Shown here one piece after another: positions 7,909-15,974 of a DNA stretch of 15,974 nucleotides. A program made the translations under genes and the position numbers. The notes under the pieces are model-generated. The model was given only the letters and a program-made list of their open reading frames with translations. It was not told the origin of the DNA and did not search any database. This DNA is from Entrophospora sp. SA101 (lineage: Eukaryota > Glomeromycota > Glomeromycetes > Entrophosporales > Entrophosporaceae): contig CAUDNR010000525.1 in the NCBI GenBank assembly GCA_958430865.1, positions 2,495 through 18,468 of the forward strand, read 5' to 3'. How positions within the stretch are numbered: the stretch's first letter is position 1; every line of letters begins with the position of its first letter.

Positions 7909-9928
7909 ATGTCTCATCAAACTGGAATTCAAGGTTATTTTGAATAAATAGATAATATTTATGATCTTTTTTTAATTTTAGCATTTTGTGATAACTATTT
8001 AAATAGTTTCTGAAGAACTTGGAGAATTGTTTGCAAATGCAGTTGCTAAAGGAGATTTAAGAATAATACGTGTATCAATAATTAATGGTATTTAGTTCAT
8101 TATTTATACGACAAAGTGAATATTACATATAAAATAATAAAATAATGAATTTTTTTACCTTGCTTTAATTTATACAAGAGTCGCTCGTTCCCAATGGTAC
8201 AAGAGAAATTAAAAGTGATTGGAAATCGGGTATAGTGATATATATGTGTGTCAATAAATCATTTCGAGATTTATCCGATTCTCCTTCATTTTAATTAACA
8301 TAATAGAAAATTTAAAAATGGCTTGCAAATAATAATAGATTTTTCTGAGATTGCTGAATTTTTAGAAGAAGAGGTTCCATGTTTTATACTATGTTAGTTA
8401 ATAAACCATGATGATGATAACAATTGATGATAACAATAATTTATTTCTAAATTTTGATATATTTTGACCTTTATAAAAAAAAATTTAAAGATCGTCTTGA
8501 CAGTAAATCTTCATCTGGAGATTATGAATGGTTATTTGCTGCTTATGTCCCTGATCATTCCAAGGTTTGTTGTTTAATTATCTTCTAGAATTTATTCATT
8601 GATTGGATTGGATTGGATTGGATTGGATTGGATTGGATTGGATTGGATTGGATTGAATTGAATTGAATTGATTCATTAATTAATGTTCATAGGTAAGAAA
8701 TAAAATGTTGTATGCAGCTACACGTGCTACACTGACAAAAGAATTGGGTAACAATCGCTTTGTTGATTCAATGTATGGAACTTCAATGGTGAGATATTTT
8801 TCATAGTTTTATATTTTCATATAGCAATTAATTTGTAAAAAAAAAACTTACATCCAATACATATATAATTATTGTTAAAAAGTCTGAATTTACATTGGAG
8901 GGCTATGAACAACACAAAAAACATCAAAATGCTGATGCACCATTGACACAACGTGAAAAAGAATTAGCAGAGATTAAAAGTATTGAGGCAATTATTATTT
9001 AATAATAATATATATTATATATTATATTGTATTATGTATTAATTATTAAATTATTAACTGTAATTTCACTTTAATATTTATTTATTTAGGCTGGCGTTAA
9101 TAATTATAGCACATCGACACGTAAATCTCATGCATCCGGAGTTGCGTTCCCTTTAACTGATGAAGCAATAGAAGCAATTAAATCTTTAAAAAGTGACAGC
9201 AATAAGAATAATTTTGTTTTGCTAGTATGTTATTTGTTATATATTATTTATTAGTCTTATTCCTTTAGCACCTAATGTATTTAACATCAATTTATGTGTG
9301 TCTAGTCAATTGATACAGAGAAAGAAAAGGTCGAACTTGATGTAATGAAAAAAATTGATATTGAAAATCTTGCAAATTCTTTTCCTATAGATATGCCAAG
9401 ATATGCATTTTTTATATATGATCATCATCATAATGGACAAGAAATCAATTCCACCAGTAAGTTTTAATATCCATTTAATCAATCAATCAATCAATCAATT
9501 AATTTAATTGATTGATTGACTGATTGACTGGTAATGGTTATTCATAATTTTCTCTGGAATATAATTAAACTGATTGACTGATTTGATTAGTTTTTCTTTA
9601 TACTTGTCCCTCGAGTTCCAAGATTCGTGAACGAATGTTATATGCAGCGTGTCGAACATTTGTAATTTCATATGGAGAAGTTGAGATTAAACTTAATATT
9701 GATAAAAAGGTAAACCAGTAAAAAATTAAAATAATATTTTCATTTTCATTTCATACTAATATTAATATTAATACGAACGGGTCAATAAATTAGCTGGAAA
9801 CAAGTGATCCAACTGAACTCACAAAAACTTATGTTTTGGAAGAATTACATCCACAAACTGAGGAAACTGTAACAACGACATTCTCAAGACCAAGACCACC
9901 AGGAAGAATAGGAAACACAAGATCATGA
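7909..9928 (+). CDS. TWF1: Twinfilin, two ADF-H domains
   Basis: Cytoplasmic actin regulator: it sequesters ADP-G-actin, caps barbed ends and binds capping protein through its tail. The start MSHQTGIQ matches the conserved twinfilin N-terminus. Exons are 7909-7933, 8007-8087, 8179-8229, 8339-8392, 8491-8564, 8693-8788, 8883-8987, 9090-9224, 9306-9456, 9591-9709 and 9794-9928, summing to 341 codons plus TGA, a normal twinfilin length. ADF-H 1 covers about residues 5-130 (YEWLFAAYVPDHSKVRNKML, AATRATL) and ADF-H 2 about 175-300 ([32 protein letters not shown]). The C-terminal tail has ELHPQ and FSRPRPPGR, the capping-protein/PIP2-binding element. Intron 7 (8988-9089) appears to use a GC donor (GAG|GCAATT) with a normal AG. 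Intron 5 holds an expanded GATTG microsatellite, and intron 9 an AATC/GATT hairpin. The gene is head to head with DBP8 and 198 bp upstream of the transporter. Confidence 0.95.
8601..8670 (+). repeat. GATTG pentanucleotide microsatellite in a twinfilin intron
   Basis: Eleven uninterrupted GATTG units (8601-8655) are followed by three AATTG units, all inside intron 5 (8565-8692). A pure array of this length should be polymorphic between strains. Confidence 0.95.
9477..9527. repeat. AATC/GATT inverted repeat in a twinfilin intron
   Basis: (AATC)n on the left (about 9477-9500) faces (GATT)n on the right (about 9508-9527) across an AT-rich centre, so the intron RNA could fold into a long imperfect hairpin. 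It lies in intron 9 (9457-9590), near its 5' end. Confidence 0.75.
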
Positions 9929-10126
9929 TTATTAATATTAATATTAATATTAGATCACTATTTGTATTAACTTATCAGCTATTAATAATTATTATAAAAT
10001 TTTTTGTGATTTGCGATAAAATCTTGCCATATTTGTTAATTATTAAAGTATTGAAATTTTGATTGGCCATCAAAATTAAATATAAAATTTATCAATTACT
10101 CCTTTAAAAAAAAAAAAAAGTTTTAC

Positions 10127-12230
10127 ATGATGATTGTTCACAGTAGAGAGAATAACAGTAATGATAACAAAAAGAATAATAATACTAAATCAAGTTCAAA
10201 AAGAGCTCGTTTAAGACGTGCTCAATCTTCTACTACTTTACAATTTGCACCCCCAACATGGTTATCAAAAGTTTTTCAACAAGAATCAAGTTACTCACAA
10301 AATTATTACCCTGAAAGGTCTCGTTTTCCAGGAAAAATCTTTTCAAGAATTTCTTCGACACCTTTCCTTGCACCTAAACTATTATTCATCATGTTATGTG
10401 CTGGAACTGGGGCCTCAATTCCTTTTTTACCAATTTTCTATAAAGTTATATTAGAATTGAGTTCAACAGAAATTGGCGCTGTTTTCTCACTTGCACCATT
10501 TATTGCTGCTTTAAGTTGTCCACTTTGGACTGGCTTGGCTGATAAATTTCAGGCGCATAGATTTATAATTGTTGTAATATACTCACTGGCTACATTAGGC
10601 GTTGTCTCTCAAATGATTTTACCAACGATAGTCGATACAAAAGATCAAGCTTATCATGGATTTGTTTTGGGATTTGTCTTAATTGCAGCTGTTTGGTTTG
10701 CCTTTTTTGGTATACCAGTCAATGCATTGATTGATAGTGGCGTATTAAAAATATTAGGAGATAAAAGGGAACTTTATGGTAAATTATCATTACCAGTAAT
10801 AATAATGATAATAATAACAATAACAATAATATTCTTCATCATTGTTATTATTGTTATCACTATTAATTAAAATGTATTTTTTTAAATAATTTTAAAGGTC
10901 AACAACGACTTTGGGGATCAATAGCATATGGCTCAAGCACTCTTATAGTGGGACTTTTGTGGGGTGCATTTAACAATATTAATGTCGTATTCTTTTACTT
11001 TTTTACAACTGCAGCATTGCTTGTACTGTGTACAATGTTTACTGATTTTAATCCTACATTTAATGAAATTGAAATAATCCCAACAACACATTATAAAGAT
11101 TATACATTTAAGCCTTTAATAGATCTGGGCGATCATGATGATGCAGATGTTGTTATTGATGATTACGGATCAAGTTCAAGAAATGTTAAAGTAATGATAG
11201 ATGATTCTACACATATTGATGAATCAGATGGAGATGACTCTGACATTGATGATGACGACGATGATGGTATACCGGTTCCAGATTTAGATATTTTAGCATT
11301 TCCACCTACTACACCAAATTTACCCACCGCATCGCTTTCAGATCATTCTTCTTCATCAATCAAAGTACTATTAACAAATCCAAGCGTGGTCACATTATTA
11401 GCAGTAATGTTACTGATGGGTATAGCACTTGCTATGAGTAATTCATTTTTGTTGTTATTCTTGAGCCAAGATTTACAAGCAACTTCTACTATTCTTGGTT
11501 TAACAGGACCTTTAAGCTCAGTAACAGAACTTATCTTTTTCTTTTACTCAAAAGAAGTAAGTAGTATATAAATAGATATATGTATATATTAAAAAGATTC
11601 ATTTATTTATTATATAATTAATTATTTTAAAAAAAAATCTTCTAGTTAATTTCTCAATTTGGAATTTACTCATTAGTAATACTAGCTCATATAGTTACAA
11701 TATTAAGATGTTTAACATATACGTTATTACAACCAAATTTAATTTCACATATGTTAGCACTGTTAGTACAACTTTTGAATGGTATCGGATTTTCTGCTCT
11801 ATGGGTATCTGCAGTAACTCACATGGCTAACAATGCTCCGCCAAATCTTGTATCATTTTCTCAAGGTCTCATGACTGCATTTTATGCAGGTATTGGTACA
11901 GGATTTGGTAGTTTATTTGGGGGTTTATTATATGATAGTAATGGTGGAGCAAAATTGATGTTTGAGGTGGTGGTAATTATAAGTTGTATAAGTTTATTTG
12001 TCTACATAGTGGGTGAAAATAGATTTAATATAGACATAACATATTTTGGTGGTAAAAGATACGATACAATTGAATTACCTTGGCAAGATTCTTATCATAA
12101 TAGTAATAATCAAAGTAGTAGTGATGACAGTGGTGGCCGATTAGGAGCTGTAGGAGGATCAAGTTTAAAATCAAATAATAATAATTTCGTATTAATACCA
12201 AACGACGATGATGATAACAATCATATGTGA
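10127..12230 (+). CDS. Major facilitator superfamily transporter, MFSD6 / MFS_1-like
   Basis: Integral membrane transporter; the substrate cannot be read from sequence. Exons are 10127-10778, 10898-11556 and 11646-12230, with GT-AG introns of 119 and 89 nt, summing to 631 codons plus TGA. Residues 1-80 are hydrophilic, Asn/Ser/Arg-rich and probably cytosolic. About twelve hydrophobic segments follow: six before and six after a large loop (about residues 266-380) that is strongly acidic, with Asp runs ending in DIDDDDDDGIPVP. The pieces LPIFYKV, DSGVLKILGDKRELYGQQRLWGSIAYG split over the first junction, and LVSFSQGLMTAFYAGIGTGF with GSLFGGLLYD are typical of MFSD6-like proteins. The C-terminus is again Ser/Asn/Asp-rich and ends NDDDDNNHM. 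Intron 1 stays open for 30 codons and would give a false hydrophobic extension if retained. A TATAAAA-like sequence lies about 45 bp before the ATG, though no start site is proven. A second Met follows immediately (MM). Confidence 0.92.
10800..10866. repeat. AT-rich imperfect inverted repeat within intron 1 of the transporter
   Basis: GATAATAATAACAATAACAAT on one side can pair with the ATTGTTATTATTGTTATC block on the other, around an ATATTCTTCATC loop. It occupies much of the 119-nt intron and could bring the splice sites together. Confidence 0.6.
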
Positions 12231-13098
12231 AAAAGGGTTTTAAAAATGGTTAAAAATTTACTAATTTACTAATTTACTAATTTACTACTTATTTTTAATT
12301 AATTAATTAATCCTTTTATTTATTTATAATATTGATGTACCATCATTTTTAATAATAATTTAATGATCTTTTTTTTTTGAAAATATAAAAAATATAATAA
12401 TTTGTTTATATATAGAATTAGAGAAAATTAAATTTTTTTTTTAATTTATTAGAAATTTGATTATTTACAACTTTTAAAAAAAAATCAAAAAAAAAAAAAT
12501 TAACTAAAATAAAAATAAAAATAAAAAATTAATTGATATTATTTGCAAACTTTTCATATTCTTATGCCATTATATATATCTCTTATATATTGTATATATA
12601 TAAATGGTGAAAAAAGATTGTTATTGATACAAATATTATTATTATTAGATGTGATTTTAAAAGTATCTATATAATATAATATAATAATATTCATTTCATA
12701 TAATTCTTAATTGCAAATATTTATGTTATTATTGCTTATAAATCATTTAAAAATGATTTCAAATCATATAGAATTCTAATTACTAAATCTTTTGAATAAA
12801 ATAATAAACAAAATTATTTCCATCGTCCGATTTTCCACCCCGTCTCCATCACCACCTCCTCCTTCTACTATTATTAATACTACTTTTCTATTAACAAAAT
12901 ATAACCATTATAAATGTTGATCAGCAATGATTAATTAATTATTAATTTTCATCAAATGTTCGACAGTCTCAAAAAAATAATTCTAACGATAAAAAAAAAT
13001 AAAAAAATAAAATTCATTCCTTACAGAAAACGTATAAAATGTGCAATATATGTATATACTAGAGCAAAAGAGCCACTTTGAAGTCCTTATAAACCTCG
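12231..13098. other. Convergent 3' intergenic region
   Basis: It lies between the stops of the transporter (plus) and the coiled-coil gene (minus), so it must contain both 3' UTRs and polyadenylation sites. AT-rich low-complexity sequence dominates. Around 12835-12863 there is a pyrimidine-rich, GC-richer patch (CCACCCC...CACCACCTCCTCC) whose minus strand is a run of GG pairs. No coding frame is supported. Confidence 0.6.
12257..12288 (+). repeat. 8-bp tandem repeat ATTTACTA, four copies
   Basis: Four head-to-tail copies of ATTTACTA lie about 26 bp after the transporter stop codon, therefore probably inside its 3' UTR. Confidence 0.9.
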
Positions 13099-13725
13099 TT
13101 ATGCATCTTTTTGAGTTTTTATTTGAATATCAGCATCAATAGTAGCAGACATTTTGCGTTTTTTCTCGTATTGTGAAACATCAGTATTTGGAGCAGAAGC
13201 ACGTTCCAACAATAATTGTTTAAGAAGATTTTTCTCAATTTCAAGTGCGGATACTCTTTGTTCCAAAAATTCTCTACGACCACGTAATTTACGTTCATTA
13301 ATAATATCATTTTCCAATTCCCTTACTCTCTCTTCCAAATAATTATTTCTTTCAATAAGTGAATTTTCTCGTTGGGAAACATTTTTAGCGTGATCGTGGT
13401 CACCATTTGTAATGGCTTCTTCAGGAACAATTCTACGTTGTGAATCTTGAATTTGGGAATTAAAATCAGGTGCTGTATGAGAAGATGGAGGTGGCGGTGG
13501 TGCATATTGAACAGGATAATGTGGCGGTGGTGGCACGCCACCATTAGTAGATTCAAAAACCATTTGATGATGCATAGCATTTGGGATTATAAGAGGTTGT
13601 TTTCCAGATGATTGAGGAGGTGGTTGCGGTCCTGACATTGTTTGCAATTGATTATTAGTATTTTGTGGCCATGAATGATGATATTGTTCAGAATGTAACA
13701 CTGGTTGTGTTCTATAGTATTGCAT
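13099..13725 (-). CDS. Pro/Gln-rich protein with leucine-zipper-like coiled coil, 208 aa
   Basis: A single-exon frame with ATG at 13723-13725; an in-frame TAA lies 13 codons upstream, which supports this start. Residues 1-90 are Gln/Pro/His-rich (QPPPQSSGKQP, GGVPPPPHYP, APPPPPSS), like an activation or interaction region. Residues 118-175 form a strong coiled coil with heptad leucines (NYLEERVRELEND, then FLEQRVSALEIEKNLLKQLL). A basic patch EKKRKM near 187-192 could be a nuclear localisation signal. The zipper half resembles those of fungal bZIP factors (LE-RV-LE-E---LK-LL), but no basic DNA-binding region with the N-x7-R signature precedes it. It may therefore be a dimerisation partner or inhibitor that does not bind DNA, or an unrelated coiled-coil protein. 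It is divergent from the zinc-finger gene at 14795. Confidence 0.75.
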   Translation of the reverse strand: MQYYRTQPVLHSEQYHHSWPQNTNNQLQTMSGPQPPPQSSGKQPLIIPNAMHHQMVFESTNGGVPPPPHYPVQYAPPPPPSSHTAPDFNSQIQDSQRRIVPEEAITNGDHDHAKNVSQRENSLIERNNYLEERVRELENDIINERKLRGRREFLEQRVSALEIEKNLLKQLLLERASAPNTDVSQYEKKRKMSATIDADIQIKTQKDA

Positions 13726-14794
13726 CTCGTTCTTGATCGCAAAATGGTTACGCGAAAACCATTATTTGGCTTTCTTTTCCGAGTTTGAAACACAGGACAT
13801 GGTCAAAAATGATGATAATGAATGATTTTGGAAAAATTCAATAGAAAAAAAACCGCAAGGTGAATGAATGTTGCTTGATCTGATCACATAAAGTCGTTTG
13901 CGTACGAGTATTCTCAACGCAAGACGGTAATCCGCACTGAGGAATACAGCGGTAAAATGTGTGTGTCCCATAAAACAAAATCCGAAGCCCTCAAAGATTT
14001 TTTACTATTCATTACATACATACATGTACAGATTGTGACTTTATGTGTTTCCTTCCGTAATAGTAATATTAATATATTACAGGCTTCCGTTTGTATCTCT
14101 ACAGATTTACGACGTTGTGGCTTATACACAGGGGATCTCTCCTTGTAGTGGGACTTGTCTTGCTTGTATAAGTTGTATAAGGAGACAGTAGTATTTTTTG
14201 TGTAAAAAATCACACCCAAAATACTATACATATTTGTACAACAGTCTTTCGTATTTGAGGATTGTGGCTTAAAATTATAAATAATTCCCATTTAAATACA
14301 ATTATGGTAACTATCTTATTGTTATTATTTCTGCTATAATAGAATAAATGAAAATTTTTTTTTATTAAATGACATTTCTATTTTATTTTTTGGTAAAATA
14401 GTTATAAATATAAATTTTTAGCTCGTGCAACGTAAATATGTAACATTAGAGGCTGAGCTGCAGATCAATTATTGGCCCAGCTAAGTGATTACAAGATTAC
14501 AAGAAGATTATATATAGTGTTTGGCGTTATTATAAAAGGGTTAAACAAACTGGAGAATAAAAATGAAAAAATACCGAACTAAATCCCATATAAATATAAA
14601 TAGTGCCACTTGATATTTATTAACATATTTAAACATCTTTAAATTATTTAATTTTCGCAAATTACTTGTCGTGTAACTCTACATTAACAATTAAATAGAT
14701 TCAAATTTCCTTGGAAAAAATTTTTTTAATTTATTTCTCTCAATTTCTTAACAGTGTACACATACATAATCAAGCCACACAAAAAAATTAAAAA
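13726..14794. promoter_or_regulatory. Shared 1.07-kb divergent intergenic region
   Basis: It separates the start codons of the coiled-coil gene (minus) and the zinc-finger gene (plus), so both promoters lie here. Visible elements are an imperfect hairpin AGTATTTTTTGTGT / ACACCCAAAATACT (14190-14225), a TATAAATATAAATAG stretch near 14590 that could serve the plus-strand gene, and a possible splice acceptor TTAACAG near 14750, 40-45 bp before the ATG, which could end a 5' UTR intron. A 125-codon minus-strand frame (13914-14291) is open, but its composition gives no support for coding. Confidence 0.45.
14422..14582 (+). pseudogene. Possible decayed exon fragment
   Basis: After an acceptor-like TTTTTAG, the frame reads LVQRKYVTLEAELQ. 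With one slip it continues in another frame from 14463 as DQLLAQLSDYKITRRLYIVF and GVIIKGLNKLENKNEK to a TAA at 14580-14582. The continuous charged and amphipathic composition is unlike the flanking spacer. It is too short and broken to identify, lies upstream of the zinc-finger ATG, and could be part of its 5' UTR by chance. Confidence 0.2.
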
Positions 14795-15974
14795 ATGCCT
14801 TTATCAGAAATCGCACATATTGATAAAACTACCCAAGAACATCAAAATGTTTCTACAATTAATAGTGTAAAAAATGACGCAACAGATAAAAATAGTAGCA
14901 ATAACAATGATAACAATGATAATGAAGGTTATAATATGTCTTTAGAAGGTAAACAAACAATATCTACCACTGCCGTCGTTATTCAAAAGGATTCGACTAC
15001 TCAACATTCAAATAATAACCCCAGTAGTAATGGTGGTGGTGGTATTAAAAGTATTAAATATGAGAATGGTAACGACATTAGTTATAATAATGGCAACAAT
15101 GACTCTAGTAATAATTCTGCCACTATTAATTCTAATAAACCTGCTTCTGCCAATCTGAAATCGTCACCTCCACATAATAATAATCAAACTATTAACGTAT
15201 CAGTACTTTCTCAATCTAAAGCATCTTCGTCATCAGAGAACCAAACAGAGCCATTGGAATCAGCTCCACCTACCACGGGAAGTTTTAATCAATTTTCTAT
15301 AAATCAAGAAAAATCAAACAACGCATCACAAAATAACTCTCCTCAATCTCAATCAAAACCTAAACCATTTACTTGTCTTGAGTGTAATCAAACATTTAGT
15401 CGCCAACACAATTTAAAATCACATGCATTAACACACTCTAAAGAAAAACCATACAGATGTGATGTTTGTCAACATTTTTTCCGTAGACAGCATGATTTGA
15501 AAAGACACTTAAAATTACATACCGGTGAAAAACCTCATCAATGTCAACACTGTAAAAGAAAATTTGCAAGAATGGATGCATTGAACAGACATTTACGTGC
15601 TGAAACCTTTTGTGGTGGCCCGCAGAAAAAAATCTTTCAAGGCCAAGACTCAAAGACAAAGATAGAATTGTCTGTTCAACAGCCACTTCAACAAGCTACG
15701 CCACAACAAATCTCACAGCCACAGCTACCTTCTTCTACTTCTATTATTCCCGCCTCTCAACCACAACCCCAACCTGGAAAAGCCACACAAGTACAAATCC
15801 ATCTCCCTCAATCAAATAACAAACAATCTTTGCAACAAATTCTACCACAACAACAAAAGTTACAAACATCGGCATCACTGCTTAATTCTCCTAATATTAA
15901 TAATAATAACAAGTTATTAATAGATGATCCAACTAAAAAGCAAATTCAAACTACTACTCCTGCGATCAAGAAAG
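14795..15974 (+). CDS. C2H2 zinc-finger transcription factor, Crz1/Prz1-like, truncated by window end
   Basis: The frame is open from ATG at 14795-14797 to the last base (393 codons), so the C-terminus lies outside. Residues 1-190 are Asn/Ser/Thr-rich and apparently disordered. Three fingers occupy about residues 192-273. Finger 1 is C-x2-C-x12-H-x3-H. Finger 2 (CDVCQHFFRRQHDLKRHLKLH) is followed by the TGEKP linker. Finger 3 (CQHCKRKFARMDALNRHLRAE) lacks a standard second His and ends in a Cys (TFCGG). That RQHDLKRH, DALNRH and terminal-Cys arrangement resembles the calcineurin-responsive factors Crz1 and Prz1, in which the last finger also ends in Cys. After the fingers comes a Gln/Pro-rich region (ATPQQISQPQ, ILPQQQKLQ) typical of activation domains. 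No PxIxIT calcineurin docking motif is visible in the part present, so the calcium-signalling role is only inferred; other fungal C2H2 families are possible. Confidence 0.85.
   Translation, partial: MPLSEIAHIDKTTQEHQNVSTINSVKNDATDKNSSNNNDNNDNEGYNMSLEGKQTISTTAVVIQKDSTTQHSNNNPSSNGGGGIKSIKYENGNDISYNNGNNDSSNNSATINSNKPASANLKSSPPHNNNQTINVSVLSQSKASSSSENQTEPLESAPPTTGSFNQFSINQEKSNNASQNNSPQSQSKPKPFTCLECNQTFSRQHNLKSHALTHSKEKPYRCDVCQHFFRRQHDLKRHLKLHTGEKPHQCQHCKRKFARMDALNRHLRAETFCGGPQKKIFQGQDSKTKIELSVQQPLQQATPQQISQPQLPSSTSIIPASQPQPQPGKATQVQIHLPQSNNKQSLQQILPQQQKLQTSASLLNSPNINNNNKLLIDDPTKKQIQTTTPAIKK

Noticed and set aside
10218..10454. 78-codon ORF in frame 3 inside the transporter
   Set aside because: Shadow frame over the first conserved transmembrane region.
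10779..10868. Hydrophobic extension of the first transporter exon (PVIIMIIITITIIF...)
   Set aside because: This is intron 1 read through: GTAAAT donor at 10779, acceptor at 10897, and the next exon resumes the conserved YG-QQRLWGSIAYG block in frame.
13119..13971. Several short frames on both strands over and beside the coiled-coil gene
   Set aside because: They overlap 13099-13725 in other frames and translate to biased shadow peptides; one ends in the TAA that lies upstream of the real start.
13914..14291. 125-codon open frame on the minus strand in the divergent intergenic region
   Set aside because: No recognisable motif, mixed composition, overlaps an equally open plus-strand frame (13957-14148), and sits where two promoters are expected. 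Length alone is not enough.
15438..15819. Short ORFs on both strands (15438-15686 minus, 15610-15819 plus)
   Set aside because: Both are shadows of the zinc-finger reading frame, which runs open through the whole stretch.
1..15974. tRNA, rRNA, CRISPR arrays, insertion sequences with terminal repeats
   Set aside because: I looked for cloverleaf boxes, spaced direct repeats and transposase motifs on both strands by eye and found none that hold up.

Overview
The window looks like nuclear DNA of a very AT-rich fungus, most likely an arbuscular mycorrhizal fungus (Glomeromycotina) or a close Mucoromycota relative. The pointers are strong AT bias, many short GT-AG introns of about 65-130 nt, Asn-rich low-complexity tracts, and housekeeping genes of fungal/animal type. 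The organism assignment is inference; no rRNA or other taxonomic marker is present.

Layout. Positions 1-930 hold what appears to be a decayed insertion of bacterial character: the tail of a plus-strand ORF (1-96), then, convergent to it, minus-strand coding sequence that is broken under the standard code. If UGA is read as Trp, as in Mollicutes, 187-633 becomes one uninterrupted 148-codon frame ending in a membrane segment and a poly-Lys tail. Mollicute-like endobacteria live inside these fungi, so this is the most unusual part of the window. Positions 1579-3512 (minus) carry a multi-exon, lineage-specific gene with a possible PD-(D/E)XK-like core, a likely GC-AG intron and an unsettled 5' half. 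Positions 4058-4546 hold a small Asn-rich ORF whose start region is tandemly duplicated, creating a 29-codon upstream ORF that overlaps the main start as ATGA. Positions 4560-5900 contain only decayed fragments.

Positions 5908-12230 are a compact housekeeping block. DBP8/DDX49 (5908-7830, minus, 7 exons, 467 aa) is a DEAD-box helicase of small-subunit ribosome biogenesis. Twinfilin (7909-9928, plus, 11 exons, 341 aa) is a two-ADF-H actin regulator. The two are head to head with only 78 bp between their start codons. An MFSD6-type major facilitator transporter (10127-12230, plus, 3 exons, 631 aa) follows 198 bp after twinfilin. For all three, the exon sums are exact multiples of three.

Positions 13099-15974 hold a divergent pair of likely nuclear regulators separated by about 1.07 kb: a Pro/Gln-rich protein with a leucine-zipper-like coiled coil (13099-13725, minus) and a three-finger C2H2 protein with Asn/Ser- and Gln-rich flanks (14795 to the window end, plus, truncated by the edge) whose fingers resemble Crz1/Prz1. 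No tRNA, rRNA, CRISPR array or intact transposon was seen.
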